64,000 nucleotides of DNA from Streptomyces omiyaensis (lineage in GTDB: Bacteria > Actinomycetota > Actinomycetes > Streptomycetales > Streptomycetaceae). This document shows, piece by piece, positions 52,176-60,198 of the stretch; position 1 is the first letter of the stretch, and each line of letters begins with the position of its first letter. The translations under genes were made by a program, and so were the position numbers. The stretch covers positions 86,907-150,906 of the forward strand of contig NZ_BMVV01000018.1 of assembly GCF_014650895.1 (NCBI RefSeq), read 5' to 3'. The notes beneath the pieces are model-generated. The model was not told where the DNA came from and searched no databases. It saw nothing but the letters and a program-made list of their open reading frames with translations.

Positions 52176-52333
52176 AAGGGGGAGGCCGGGCGTCCGGTTC
52201 CGGCCAATTCCAAGACGGCGCAGTTCGATTGGCACATCGCCGGGCCGCGGACGCCGCGGCCGGGCAAGCTGGATCATCAAGTGACCGTTCCTCGCACCCG
52301 ACACCCGTGGTGCATCCCACCGGAGGAGCTCCG

Positions 52334-53632
52334 TTGAACCGTCAGAGCGAACGCCAGCCCGCCGTGATCGTCATGAGCGACCTGGCGGCCCTCGCCCGCC
52401 AGCACCGCCTGATCACCGACATCGCCGCACGCGGGCTGGCGCCGCTGGTCGTCGTCGGCCCCACCACCGACCTGACGAAGCTGACCGGGCACGTCGCCGA
52501 CCCGGCCCACCCGCTCTCCCGGATCGAGGCCGTCCGCCAGTTCCCGGACGCCGCGATCGCGGGCGTCCTCGCCTCCGTGCAGGACTGGATCGCCGACTAC
52601 GACATACGCGGCGTGATCTGCAGCGGCGAGGTCTTCGTCGACCCGTGCGGCGTCCTCTCCGAGGCCCTCGGCCTGCCGGGCCCCGGCGCCTGGGCGGCCC
52701 GGGTCTGCCGGGACAAGGTCATGCAGCGGGTCATCCTCCGGGACCACGGCCCCGTCTGGCGGGCCTTCGCCCCGCACCAGCGGGAGTCCGCCGCCGCCGA
52801 CTCGTACCCCGCCGTCGTCAAGCCGGCCGGCCGGATGTTCAGCTCGGGCGTCGTCCGCGTCGAGAACGACGAGGAGCTGCGCGCCGCGCTCACCGCCTAC
52901 GAGCCGGACGAGACCATCCTCGTGGAGGAGCTCGTCACCGGACCGGAGTTCTCCGTCGAAGCCCTCGTCCACCACGGCGAGCTGATCTGGAGCGGCGTCA
53001 CCGCCAAGCTCACCAACGAGGACAGCAGCCGCTTCTTCACCGAGATCGGCCACACCAGCCCCGCCGACCTCCCGCTCGCCCACACCGACGCCCTCGTCGC
53101 GGCCAACGCCGCGATCCTCAAGGCGCTGCGCTTCGACAGCGGCATCACCCACGCCGAGTTCCGCCTGCGCGACGGCCAGCCGGTCCTCATGGAGATCGCC
53201 GCCCGCCTCCCCGGGGACGCGATCACCATGATGTGGCACCTCGCCACCGGCCGCCCCATCGAACCGGCCATCGTCGACCTCGCCCTCGGCGTGCGCCCCG
53301 ACTACCCGACGCCCACCCGGCGGGCCGTCCAGCGCTTCGTCGAGCACACCCCCGGCCGCCTCACGGACGTCCGCTACGAGGGCGAGCCGGTGTCCTGGAT
53401 CGTCGACGACGCCTTCTGGCCCAGCGTGGAGGCCACCACCCCCGACGCGCCGGCCCGCTGCGCCTCGGTCATGGTCGCGCTCCCCCGGGGCGCCCGCCTC
53501 GGCACCCTCAACGACTCCTCCGGCCGCTCGGCCTACGTCGTGGCCGACCTGCCCTGGGACGCCGACCCCGTCGCCGAGGTCCTCGCCTACACGGACCGCG
53601 TCGAGCTGACCGTCGAGGCCGACCCCGCCTGA
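52334..53632 (+). CDS. ATP-grasp carboxylate-amine ligase
   Basis: A 432-residue ATP-grasp enzyme. The ATP-binding region contains YPAVVKPAGRMFSSGVVRVEN and ILVEELVTGPEFSVEAL; metal-binding residues occur in HAEFRLRDGQPVLMEIAARLPGD, and the family N-terminal domain covers the first 120 residues. These enzymes join a carboxylate to an amine with ATP, as in free-standing peptide synthesis. It might couple the hydrazine acid to an amino acid. The start is TTG 52334 with GGAGGAG well placed upstream. A 23-bp hairpin follows and probably ends the cluster. Confidence 0.9.
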   Translation: MNRQSERQPAVIVMSDLAALARQHRLITDIAARGLAPLVVVGPTTDLTKLTGHVADPAHPLSRIEAVRQFPDAAIAGVLASVQDWIADYDIRGVICSGEVFVDPCGVLSEALGLPGPGAWAARVCRDKVMQRVILRDHGPVWRAFAPHQRESAAADSYPAVVKPAGRMFSSGVVRVENDEELRAALTAYEPDETILVEELVTGPEFSVEALVHHGELIWSGVTAKLTNEDSSRFFTEIGHTSPADLPLAHTDALVAANAAILKALRFDSGITHAEFRLRDGQPVLMEIAARLPGDAITMMWHLATGRPIEPAIVDLALGVRPDYPTPTRRAVQRFVEHTPGRLTDVRYEGEPVSWIVDDAFWPSVEATTPDAPARCASVMVALPRGARLGTLNDSSGRSAYVVADLPWDADPVAEVLAYTDRVELTVEADPA

Positions 53633-53639
53633 CCCGCAC

Positions 53640-53689
53640 CGCGGCAGGGCCCGGCCCGCCCCGGAAGGGGCGGGCCGGGCCCTGCCGCG
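53640..53689 (+). terminator. 23-bp hairpin ending the hydrazine cluster
   Basis: A perfect 23-bp GC stem (53640-53662 with 53667-53689) with a GGAA tetraloop starts eight bases after the ATP-grasp stop. It is the longest stem I saw and likely marks the transcriptional right boundary. Confidence 0.85.
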
Positions 53690-53799
53690 TCGGGGCCGGG
53701 GAGGCGGGGCCGGGAAAGCCGGAACGGAAATGAGGGGAGGCCGGGAGGTGGGGAGGAGGGGAAGGAGACGGGGAGAAGGGGAAGAGCAGGAGGAAGGGC

Positions 53800-53830
53800 T
53801 TGACCTCCGCCCCGGGACGGCCGCTACAGT
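53800..53830 (+). promoter_or_regulatory. Candidate thiolase promoter
   Basis: TTGACC (53800-53805) and TACAGT (53825-53830) are 19 bases apart, about 130 bases before the thiolase start. Confidence 0.45.
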
Positions 53831-53960
53831 CCGGAGAAAACTTGCGCCGCTAGTTTCGGCGGCGGCCGGCCGTCCACGCCGGCGGACGGAGAGACCGCCG
53901 CCCCCACCCCGGCCGGCGTCGACGCCCGCCGAACCCTCCATCACCCCGGGAGTCCCGACC

Positions 53961-55148
53961 ATGCGTCCCGTGTACTTCGCCGCCGCCCGGCGCACCCCGA
54001 TCGGCCGGCTCCGCGGCGGCCTGTCGTCCGTCCGCCCCGACGACCTCGCCGCGACCGCCGTGCGCGCGGTCCTGGACGCGGTACCCGGCCTCGACCCCGC
54101 CCGGATCGACGACGTCTACTGGGGCGCGGCCAACCAGTCGGGCGAGGACAACCGGAACGTCGCCAGGATGGCGGTGCTGCTCGCGGGCCTTCCGGAGAGC
54201 GTCCCCGGTGCCACCCTCAACCGGCTCTGCGCCTCCGGCCTGGAGGCGGTCACCACCGCCGCCCGCGCCATCGCCTCCGGCGAGGCCGACGTCGTCCTGG
54301 CGGGCGGCTCCGAGTCGATGAGCCGCGCCCCCTTCGTCCTGCCCCGCCCGGACCAGGCCCTCCCGCACCAGCAGGAGATCCACGACACCAAGCTCGGCTG
54401 GCGGATGACCAACCCGCGGATGAAGGAGCTCCACGGGGTGCTCTCCATGGGCGAGACGGCCGAGGAGGTCGCCGCCCGGTACGGCGTGAGCCGCGAGGAC
54501 CAGGACGCCTTCGCGCTGCGCAGCCACCGGCTCGCCGCCGCGGCCCGCAAGGACGGCCTCTTCGACGCCGAGACCGTGCCGGTGACCCTGCCCGACGGCA
54601 GCGTCTTCGCGCACGACGAGTCGATCAGGCCCGACACGACGCCGGAGAAGCTGGCCGCCCTCAAGCCGGTCTTCCGGCCGGGCGGCACGGTGACCGCCGG
54701 CAACGCCTCGCCGATGAACGACGGGGCGGCCGCGCTGCTGCTGGTGAGCGAGGAGGCCCTGGGCGGGCTCGGCCTGGAGCCCCTCGGCCGGTACGTGGCG
54801 GGCGCCAGCGCCGGCGTCCACCCGGACGTCATGGGCATCGGCCCCGTCCCCGCGGTGCGGCGGGTCCTGGCCCGTACCGGCCGGAGCCTGGCGGACGTCG
54901 ACACCGCCGAGTTCAACGAGGCCTTCGCCGCCCAGGCGCTGGCCTGCGTCCGCGAACTGGGCGTCGACCCCGAGCGGGTCAACCCCCAGGGCGGCGCGAT
55001 CGCCCTCGGCCACCCGCTGGGCGGCTCCGGCGCCCGCATCCTGACCACCCTGCTGCACCGGATGGCCCGCACCGGCGACCGCCGCGGCCTCGCCACCATG
55101 TGCGTCGGCGTCGGCCAGGGCACCGCCGTCCTCGTCGACCGGGACTGA
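53961..55148 (+). CDS. Thiolase (acetyl-CoA acetyltransferase/3-oxoadipyl-CoA thiolase type)
   Basis: A 395-residue degradative-type thiolase. The acyl-binding cysteine is in NRLCASGLEAV, the histidine in GGAIALGHPLGGSGAR and the second cysteine in CVGVGQGTA; NEAFAAQAL completes the site. The layout is closest to FadA/PcaF proteins of beta-oxidation or beta-ketoadipate breakdown. ATG 53961 gives the normal N-terminus MRPVYFAAARRTPIGR. It has its own candidate promoter and lies outside the cluster terminator, so I do not count it as part of the pathway. Confidence 0.93.
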   Translation: MRPVYFAAARRTPIGRLRGGLSSVRPDDLAATAVRAVLDAVPGLDPARIDDVYWGAANQSGEDNRNVARMAVLLAGLPESVPGATLNRLCASGLEAVTTAARAIASGEADVVLAGGSESMSRAPFVLPRPDQALPHQQEIHDTKLGWRMTNPRMKELHGVLSMGETAEEVAARYGVSREDQDAFALRSHRLAAAARKDGLFDAETVPVTLPDGSVFAHDESIRPDTTPEKLAALKPVFRPGGTVTAGNASPMNDGAAALLLVSEEALGGLGLEPLGRYVAGASAGVHPDVMGIGPVPAVRRVLARTGRSLADVDTAEFNEAFAAQALACVRELGVDPERVNPQGGAIALGHPLGGSGARILTTLLHRMARTGDRRGLATMCVGVGQGTAVLVDRD

Positions 55149-55274
55149 CGCCCTTTCGGACCTCGTACCGCGCCGCACCCGCCCCGACCGGCGAGGCTCA
55201 CCCTCAGTGACGACACGGTGACCCTCCGCCGGTCCGGTGGCGGGCCCGCGGAGGGCGGGAAGAGGGAGAACGGC

Positions 55275-55628
55275 ATGGGCGGCAGGCCCGCGACCGTCCT
55301 GGCCGGCCCCTCCTACGGCGGCGCGGTCATCACGGAGGCCGGCGACCTGCCGAACGGCGCCGCCCTCGTCATGGCCGTCACCCGGAAGGCGCCCCTCGGC
55401 TCCGCCTCCGGCGACGCCGCGACCGCGCCGGCCTGGCGCGACAAACCCGTCCGGTACCAGGTCTCCACCGAGGACCGCATGATCCACCCGGACAACGAGC
55501 GGCGCACGGCCCGGCGGATGAGCCCCCGCAAGGTCGTCGGACTCGACGCGAGCCACGCCTCCCCCGCCTCCCGGGCGAAGGAGGTCGTCGACCTGGTCGA
55601 GGAGGCCGTGCGCGCGGCGGCCGGCTGA
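55275..55628 (+). pseudogene. Alpha/beta-hydrolase remnant (EstC-like)
   Basis: A 117-codon frame that matches the two ends of an EstC-like alpha/beta hydrolase and lacks the middle. ATVLAGPSYGGAVITEAGDLPN corresponds to the nucleophile region (normally GHSYGGAVI), then AALVMAVTRKAPLG, PAWRDKPVRYQVSTEDRMIHP and GLDASHASPASRAKEVVDL match the C-terminal third. About 90 residues between them and the whole N-terminal strand region are missing, and the histidine before the serine is replaced by proline. The coding status is probably lost. The stop is eight bases from that of the convergent sulfatase gene. Confidence 0.75.
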
Positions 55629-55635
55629 CGCGCGG

Positions 55636-57477
55636 TCAGGGGGTGACGATCGGGAACCCCGGGTCCGGCTTCACGCGGTAGGCGAGGAGCCGGGCCAGCA
55701 GCGCGGGATCGCCCTCCGCCGCCACGCCCAGCTCGTCGGCGGTCCGGCCGGCGAGCAGGCCGAGGAGCTGCGCCTTGGCGAGGGTCAGGGTGAGCCCGGC
55801 GGGGGTGCGGGGCGGGGCGACGGCCTCCCGGTGCGTGAGGGCGCCGTTGTGCAGGGTGAGCCGGTGCCGGGCGCCCGCGCCCGTGGGGCCGTCGGTCAGG
55901 ACCAGGTCGATGACGAGGTCGTCGTCCCAGGCGCGCGGGCCGTCGATCGCGATGGCGATCGAGTCGATGAGCATGGGGACGGTGAGCGCCATCGCCATCT
56001 CGGGGTTGGTCGTGTCGACCACGTCCCCGGTCGGGCCCTCCCGGAGCTCCTGGGCGCCGCGCAGGTAGAAGTTGCGCCAGGTCGCGTTCTCGGCGCCGTA
56101 CCCGAGCCGCCGGTAGACCCCGGCCAGCGCCTCCTTCGCCTCCCGGTCCTCCGGATCGGCGAAGACCACGTGGTTCAGGAGGGTGGCGGCGAAGCGGAGG
56201 TCGCCGTCCTCGGCGTAGGCGCGCGCCCGGGCGAGGGCGTCGGCGGGGCCCCCCGCCACCTCCACGTACCGCCGCGCCAGCTCCACGGGCGGGAGCTCCC
56301 ACAGGTGGGCCGGGTTGCCGTCGTACCAGCCGAGGTAACGCTGGTAGACCGCCTTGGCGTTGTGGCTGAGCGAACCGTAGTAGCCCCGGGCGTGCCAGGC
56401 CCGGCGCAGCGCGGGCGGCAGCTCGATCAGCTCGGCGATCTCGGTGCCGGTGTGCCCCGCGTTGAGCAGCCGGAGGGTCTGGTCGTGCAGGTACGCGTAG
56501 AGGTCGCGCTGCTCCTCCAGGAACCGGACCACGTTGTCGTGGCCCCAGGTGGGCCAGTGGTGGGAGGCGAAGCCGACGTCGTACCGCCCGTGGAAGTACT
56601 CGACGGCCTCGTCGAGGTAGCGCGCCCAGATCCGGCTGTCGCGGACGACCGCGCCGCGCAGGGTGAGCACGTTGTGCAGGGTGTGGGTGGCGTTCTCGGC
56701 CAGGCACAGGGCGCGGTGGTCGGGGAAGAGGAAGTTCATCTCCGCCGGGGCCTCGGTGCCCGGGGTCGGCTGGAAGACGATCCGCACGCCGTCGACCGTC
56801 TCCTCCTGCCCGGTCCGCGTGATGTCCACGGTCGGCGGGATCAGGCTGATCGTGCCGGTGGAGGTCGCCTGGCCGAGCCCCACGCCGATCTGCCCGTCCG
56901 GGGCCTGCGGCAGACCGGCGCCGTACATGAAGGCGGCGCGCCGGGTCATGGCGTTGCCGGCGTACACGTTCTCGCTGACCGCGTGCTCCAGGAAGCCCTC
57001 GGGGGCCAGGATCGGGACGCCCTCCTCGGTGCCGTGCGGGAGGACGCCGCGGACGCCGCCGAAGTGGTCGCCGTGCGAGTGGGTGTAGATCACCCCGGTG
57101 ACGGGGCGGTCGCCGCGGTGCTCCCGGTAGAGGGCGAGGGCGGCGGCCGCGGTCTCGACGGAGATCAGCGGGTCGATGACGACGACGCCCCGCTCGCCCT
57201 CGACGAGCGTCATGTTGGAGAGGTCCAGGCCGCGGACCTGGTAGATGCCCCCGGTGACCTCGTACAGGCCCTGCCGGGAGTTGAGCCGACCCTGCCGCCA
57301 CAGACCGGGGTGCGCGGTGTCCGGGCAGTCGGCGTCGAGGAAGGCGTAGACGTCGTTGTCCCAGACCACCCGGCCGGCGTCGTCCTTCACCACACCGGGG
57401 ACGAGGGCGCCGAGGAAGCCCCGGTCGGCGTTCTCGAAGTCGGTCGCGGACTCGAAGGAGGGCTGGATCTCGCTCAT
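55636..57477 (-). CDS. Alkyl sulfatase-like metallo-beta-lactamase protein
   Basis: A 613-residue SdsA1-type enzyme expected to hydrolyse alkyl sulfates. The metallo-beta-lactamase domain has THSHGDHFGG for the dinuclear zinc site, with AENATHTLHN and HHWPTWG later in the fold. A helical dimerisation domain follows (about 380-480), then a C-terminal SCP2-like lipid-binding domain (VPMLIDSIAIAIDGPRAW). No signal peptide is visible, so it is probably cytoplasmic here. ATG 57477 starts MSEIQPSFE. Confidence 0.94.
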   Translation of the reverse strand: MSEIQPSFESATDFENADRGFLGALVPGVVKDDAGRVVWDNDVYAFLDADCPDTAHPGLWRQGRLNSRQGLYEVTGGIYQVRGLDLSNMTLVEGERGVVVIDPLISVETAAAALALYREHRGDRPVTGVIYTHSHGDHFGGVRGVLPHGTEEGVPILAPEGFLEHAVSENVYAGNAMTRRAAFMYGAGLPQAPDGQIGVGLGQATSTGTISLIPPTVDITRTGQEETVDGVRIVFQPTPGTEAPAEMNFLFPDHRALCLAENATHTLHNVLTLRGAVVRDSRIWARYLDEAVEYFHGRYDVGFASHHWPTWGHDNVVRFLEEQRDLYAYLHDQTLRLLNAGHTGTEIAELIELPPALRRAWHARGYYGSLSHNAKAVYQRYLGWYDGNPAHLWELPPVELARRYVEVAGGPADALARARAYAEDGDLRFAATLLNHVVFADPEDREAKEALAGVYRRLGYGAENATWRNFYLRGAQELREGPTGDVVDTTNPEMAMALTVPMLIDSIAIAIDGPRAWDDDLVIDLVLTDGPTGAGARHRLTLHNGALTHREAVAPPRTPAGLTLTLAKAQLLGLLAGRTADELGVAAEGDPALLARLLAYRVKPDPGFPIVTP

Positions 57478-57704
57478 GTACCCGGTGCTCCGTTCTGCAC
57501 GGTCTCTCGGACGGCCCGTCGGCCCATCCGACCATTCGGGGGGAAATCCCGCATGTCGGACGTGCGCGGGGCCCGCTGTCCGGGCAGCGCCCCGGGACGC
57601 CGCCGGCCCTCCGGATGGGGATCACGTCGGTGGACGGGGGAGGGGCGGGTGGGAGAGGCGAGGTGGAGCGGGAGAGGGGAGCGGGAGAGGGGGGTGGGCC
57701 GGCG

Positions 57705-58721
57705 TCAGCCGAACCAGCCGCCCAAGCCGTCCCGGTCGCCGCGGTCGTCCCGGCCACCGCCCCAGCCGTCGCGGTCGTCGCGGTCGTCGCGCTCCGTCTC
57801 CGCCCACAGGGCGGCGCGGGTCAGCGGACCGAGGACGCCGCGCTCCCCCTGGATGCCGCGCGAGACCTGGAAGCGGACCAGGGCGGACTCCAGGTAGGTG
57901 CCGAACGTGCCGTCGGCCGAGCCGAGGTACAGCCACAGCCGCTGGAGGCGGCGCTGGAGCTCCTCGACCTCGGGGCCGGTGCTGCCCACCTTCAGGACGT
58001 CGGAGTCCGGCCGCTCGGGCGGCGGGGTGACACGGGTCGGGGTGGGGTCCGGCCGGTGGGTGGCCGGGGGCGCGGAGGGCGCGGGGGGCGCCGAGGTGCG
58101 CCGCGGGGCGCGCGGGGCCGTCGTCGCCGAGGCCGCCGCCGACGGCGGGGCGGCCGTGGTCGCCGAGGCCGTCGCCCTCGCCGTCGGCCGGGCGGTCTCC
58201 GCCGCCGGGGGCGGGGTGGTCCCCGACGGGGGCGCGGGGGCCGGAGTCCCGGTGGCCGGGGTGGCCTCGGGAGACGGGAGGTCGGGCATGGTCAGGGTCA
58301 GCCTGTCCGCGGGCTCGTGGTCCAGGCCCGAGGTCAGGCCGACCGAGAGGCCGAACCCCGCGGCGAGCGCCCCCGTGATCAGCAGCGGGAGGGACAGGCC
58401 GCCCCGGCTGTCGTCCCGGTCGCCTCTCCGGCCGTCGTTCCGGTCGTCCCTCCGGCTTTCGCCCCGGGGCTCCCGCGCCGCCCTCCGCGCGATCCGGGGC
58501 TTCCCCGCCCCGTGGCGGGCGCGGTGGCGCCCGGACTCCCCGGAGGCCGTCGGCAGGGTCGCGGCGGCGTCGAAGAGTTCGAGGTCCTGGACGCGTGCGC
58601 CCGGGCCTTCGCCGCCGGGCCCGGCGACCTTCCCGAAGACGTCGTCGGCCGGGCCGGCGGGCGGCTCCGGTGCGGGGGCGCCGGACGCGACTGCTTCGGT
58701 CAGGGCAGTCCTGTTGCGCAT
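57705..58721 (-). CDS. Membrane-anchored peptidoglycan-binding protein
   Basis: A 338-residue single-pass protein. A charged cytoplasmic part (about 1-108) has an Arg/Asp-rich stretch, then one membrane helix LSLPLLITGALAAGFGLSVG, a long Thr/Ala/Pro-rich wall-spanning linker, and a PG_binding_1 domain (LKVGSTGPEVEELQRRLQRL, split, with ADGTFG). The tail is a repeated RDDRDG segment. It should sit in the membrane and touch peptidoglycan. I chose ATG 58721 because GGAGC precedes it. A palindrome and a promoter-like region lie upstream. Confidence 0.85.
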   Translation of the reverse strand: MRNRTALTEAVASGAPAPEPPAGPADDVFGKVAGPGGEGPGARVQDLELFDAAATLPTASGESGRHRARHGAGKPRIARRAAREPRGESRRDDRNDGRRGDRDDSRGGLSLPLLITGALAAGFGLSVGLTSGLDHEPADRLTLTMPDLPSPEATPATGTPAPAPPSGTTPPPAAETARPTARATASATTAAPPSAAASATTAPRAPRRTSAPPAPSAPPATHRPDPTPTRVTPPPERPDSDVLKVGSTGPEVEELQRRLQRLWLYLGSADGTFGTYLESALVRFQVSRGIQGERGVLGPLTRAALWAETERDDRDDRDGWGGGRDDRGDRDGLGGWFG

Positions 58722-58796
58722 GCGGGTGCTCCAGGTGTGGTGAAGCCGTGGGCGAGGAGGAGGGAGGAGGGAGAACTGGGGGGAGTCGAGGAGACT

Positions 58797-58811
58797 TTGA
58801 CCGCCGGTCAA
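58797..58811. promoter_or_regulatory. 15-bp palindromic operator
   Basis: TTGACCG-C-CGGTCAA is a perfect inverted repeat 76 bases upstream of the membrane peptidoglycan-binding gene. The binding protein is unknown. Confidence 0.5.
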
Positions 58812-58885
58812 GGCAAGCGTCAACTGCGGACGAGGCACCCAAAAGCGGGCGCTCTCGACGTTGATTCTTAAACAACCATTAATAA

Positions 58886-58899
58886 GTGACGCACGTCAC
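58886..58899. promoter_or_regulatory. Candidate Crp-binding site
   Basis: GTGACGCACGTCAC has perfect GTGACG/CGTCAC arms and fits the Streptomyces Crp consensus GTG-N6-GNCAC. It lies next to the AT-rich core, about 245 bases before the secreted peptidoglycan-binding gene. Confidence 0.5.
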
Positions 58900-59142
58900 C
58901 TTTCCGTCCTTCCGGCTCCCCCTCCGGCCCCCCGCGCCCCGCCGCGCTCTCCCCCGCCCTCCTCGACCGTCTCGCGGTCGTCTCGCGGCCGTCTCGCGGT
59001 CGTCTCGGGAGGCATCCCAAAACGCAGGTCAGAGGGGGTGGAGACGACTGGGACATCCCGCGCCCCGCCGATCCGTCGAGGAGGCCGCCGCGGCTGCCGC
59101 ATGGTGGAGGCCGCACAAGATCGACCCTCCGGAAGGAACCCC

Positions 59143-59538
59143 ATGCCGAGGACCTTCGTCCGTCGTGCCGCCGTCCTCGCGGCGACGCTCGGACTCGCCG
59201 CCGCGGCGAGCTCCACCACCGCCGGCGCCTCCACCACCGCCTCGTACATCGGCGACGGCTACCCCAACAACACGCACGGCGTGTGGTGCGTCCAGGAGAT
59301 CGTCAACAACTGGTACGAGGGCTGGGGCCCGGGCTCGCCGCGCATCGCCGAGGACGGCATCTGGGGCCCGCGGACCAAGCAGGCCCTCCAGCAGTTCCAG
59401 GAGGCCTTCGGCGTCAAGCCCGACGGCGTCGTCGGCCCGCAGACCGGATACCGGCTGCTGACCTCGGACCCGGCCGATCCGTACCAGGGCCGCAACGGCT
59501 ACTGCTACGGCTACCTCCCCACCCCCGCGGGCTTCTGA
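59143..59538 (+). CDS. Secreted peptidoglycan-binding protein (first of a tandem pair)
   Basis: A 131-residue exported protein. The signal peptide ends near AGAS, leaving a mature part that is one PG_binding_1-like domain: GDGYPNNTHGVWCVQEIVN, AEDGIWGPRTKQALQQFQ and PDGVVGPQTGYRLL. Two cysteines (in WCVQ and NGYCYGYL) could pair. It is probably a wall-bound protein of unknown role. ATG 59143 has GGAAGG upstream. The next gene is its paralogue, 53 bases downstream. Confidence 0.9.
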   Translation: MPRTFVRRAAVLAATLGLAAAASSTTAGASTTASYIGDGYPNNTHGVWCVQEIVNNWYEGWGPGSPRIAEDGIWGPRTKQALQQFQEAFGVKPDGVVGPQTGYRLLTSDPADPYQGRNGYCYGYLPTPAGF

Positions 59539-59591
59539 GTCCCGCCCGCCCCTTCGCCCTTTCCACGCTCTTCCCGATCGGGAGTACACCC

Positions 59592-59999
59592 ATGTTCCGC
59601 ACGTTCACCGGCAAGGCCGCCCTCCTCGCCGTCTCCACGGCCCTGCTCACCGGCGTCGTGACCGGGGGCACCGCGAGCGCCTCCACCACCGCCGCCTACA
59701 TCGGCAACGGCTACCCGAACAACACGCACGGCGTGTGGTGCGTCCAGCGCATGATCAACTACGCCATCGACCGGGGCCGCTACTGGGGCGTCGCCAAGGT
59801 CGCCGAGGACGGCGTCTGGGGCCCGAAGACCCGTCAGGCCGTCATCGACGTGCAGAAGGGCACGGGCGGTTTCCTCACCCCCGACGGCGTCGTGGGCCCG
59901 CGGACCGGCGACATGCTGATGTTCGAGGGCGACCCGTACTACAGCGGCGGCGGCGCGGGCAACGGCTACTGCCACGCCTACGTCCCGACGACCTACTGA
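59592..59999 (+). CDS. Secreted peptidoglycan-binding protein (second of a tandem pair)
   Basis: A 135-residue paralogue of the preceding gene, arising by tandem duplication. The two share STTAxYIGxGYPNNTHGVWCVQ, AEDGxWGPxT and PDGVVGPxTG. The centre has diverged (MINYAIDRGRYWGVAK), and the C-terminus keeps NGYCHAYVP. It has its own signal peptide, ending near ASAS. ATG 59592 follows GGGAG. A hairpin lies seven bases after its stop. Confidence 0.9.
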   Translation: MFRTFTGKAALLAVSTALLTGVVTGGTASASTTAAYIGNGYPNNTHGVWCVQRMINYAIDRGRYWGVAKVAEDGVWGPKTRQAVIDVQKGTGGFLTPDGVVGPRTGDMLMFEGDPYYSGGGAGNGYCHAYVPTTY

Positions 60000-60005
60000 G
60001 CCCAC

Positions 60006-60034
60006 GGGCCGCCGTCCCGCCGGGACGGCGGCCC
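60006..60034 (+). terminator. Hairpin after the tandem pair
   Basis: Perfect 14-base inverted arms (60006-60019 and 60021-60034) meet almost directly, so the real loop will be a few bases wider. Two copies of ACGTCCGGCGGACCGG follow (60062-60077, 60093-60108). Confidence 0.65.
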
Positions 60035-60198
60035 CACCGGCCGAGGGCGCACCGGACCGGCACGTCCGGCGGACCGGCATCGGACCGGCGACACGTCCGG
60101 CGGACCGGTGCCGTCCGCACGGTCCCGGGACCACAGGGGAGTTCCGGAGCCGGCCGCCTTCCGCACTCCTCCGACCTCCTTTGGGGTGGGCACCGCAC

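Larger units (their letters stand above)
53633..53960. other. Spacer at the right boundary of the cluster
   Basis: This 328-base spacer holds the long terminator, a purine-rich stretch (about 53730-53795) and a candidate thiolase promoter. I see no gene in it. Confidence 0.6.
58722..59142. other. Divergent promoter region with AT-rich core
   Basis: This 421-base gap separates two peptidoglycan-binding genes on opposite strands. It holds two palindromes (58797-58811 and 58886-58899), and between them the AT-rich run ending TTCTTAAACAACCATTAATAAG, the most AT-rich stretch I saw here. Nothing in it looks coding. Confidence 0.6.

Noticed and set aside
53961..55148. Thiolase as part of the hydrazine cluster
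   Set aside because: A 23-bp terminator and a separate candidate promoter lie between them, and its motifs are those of ordinary beta-oxidation enzymes.
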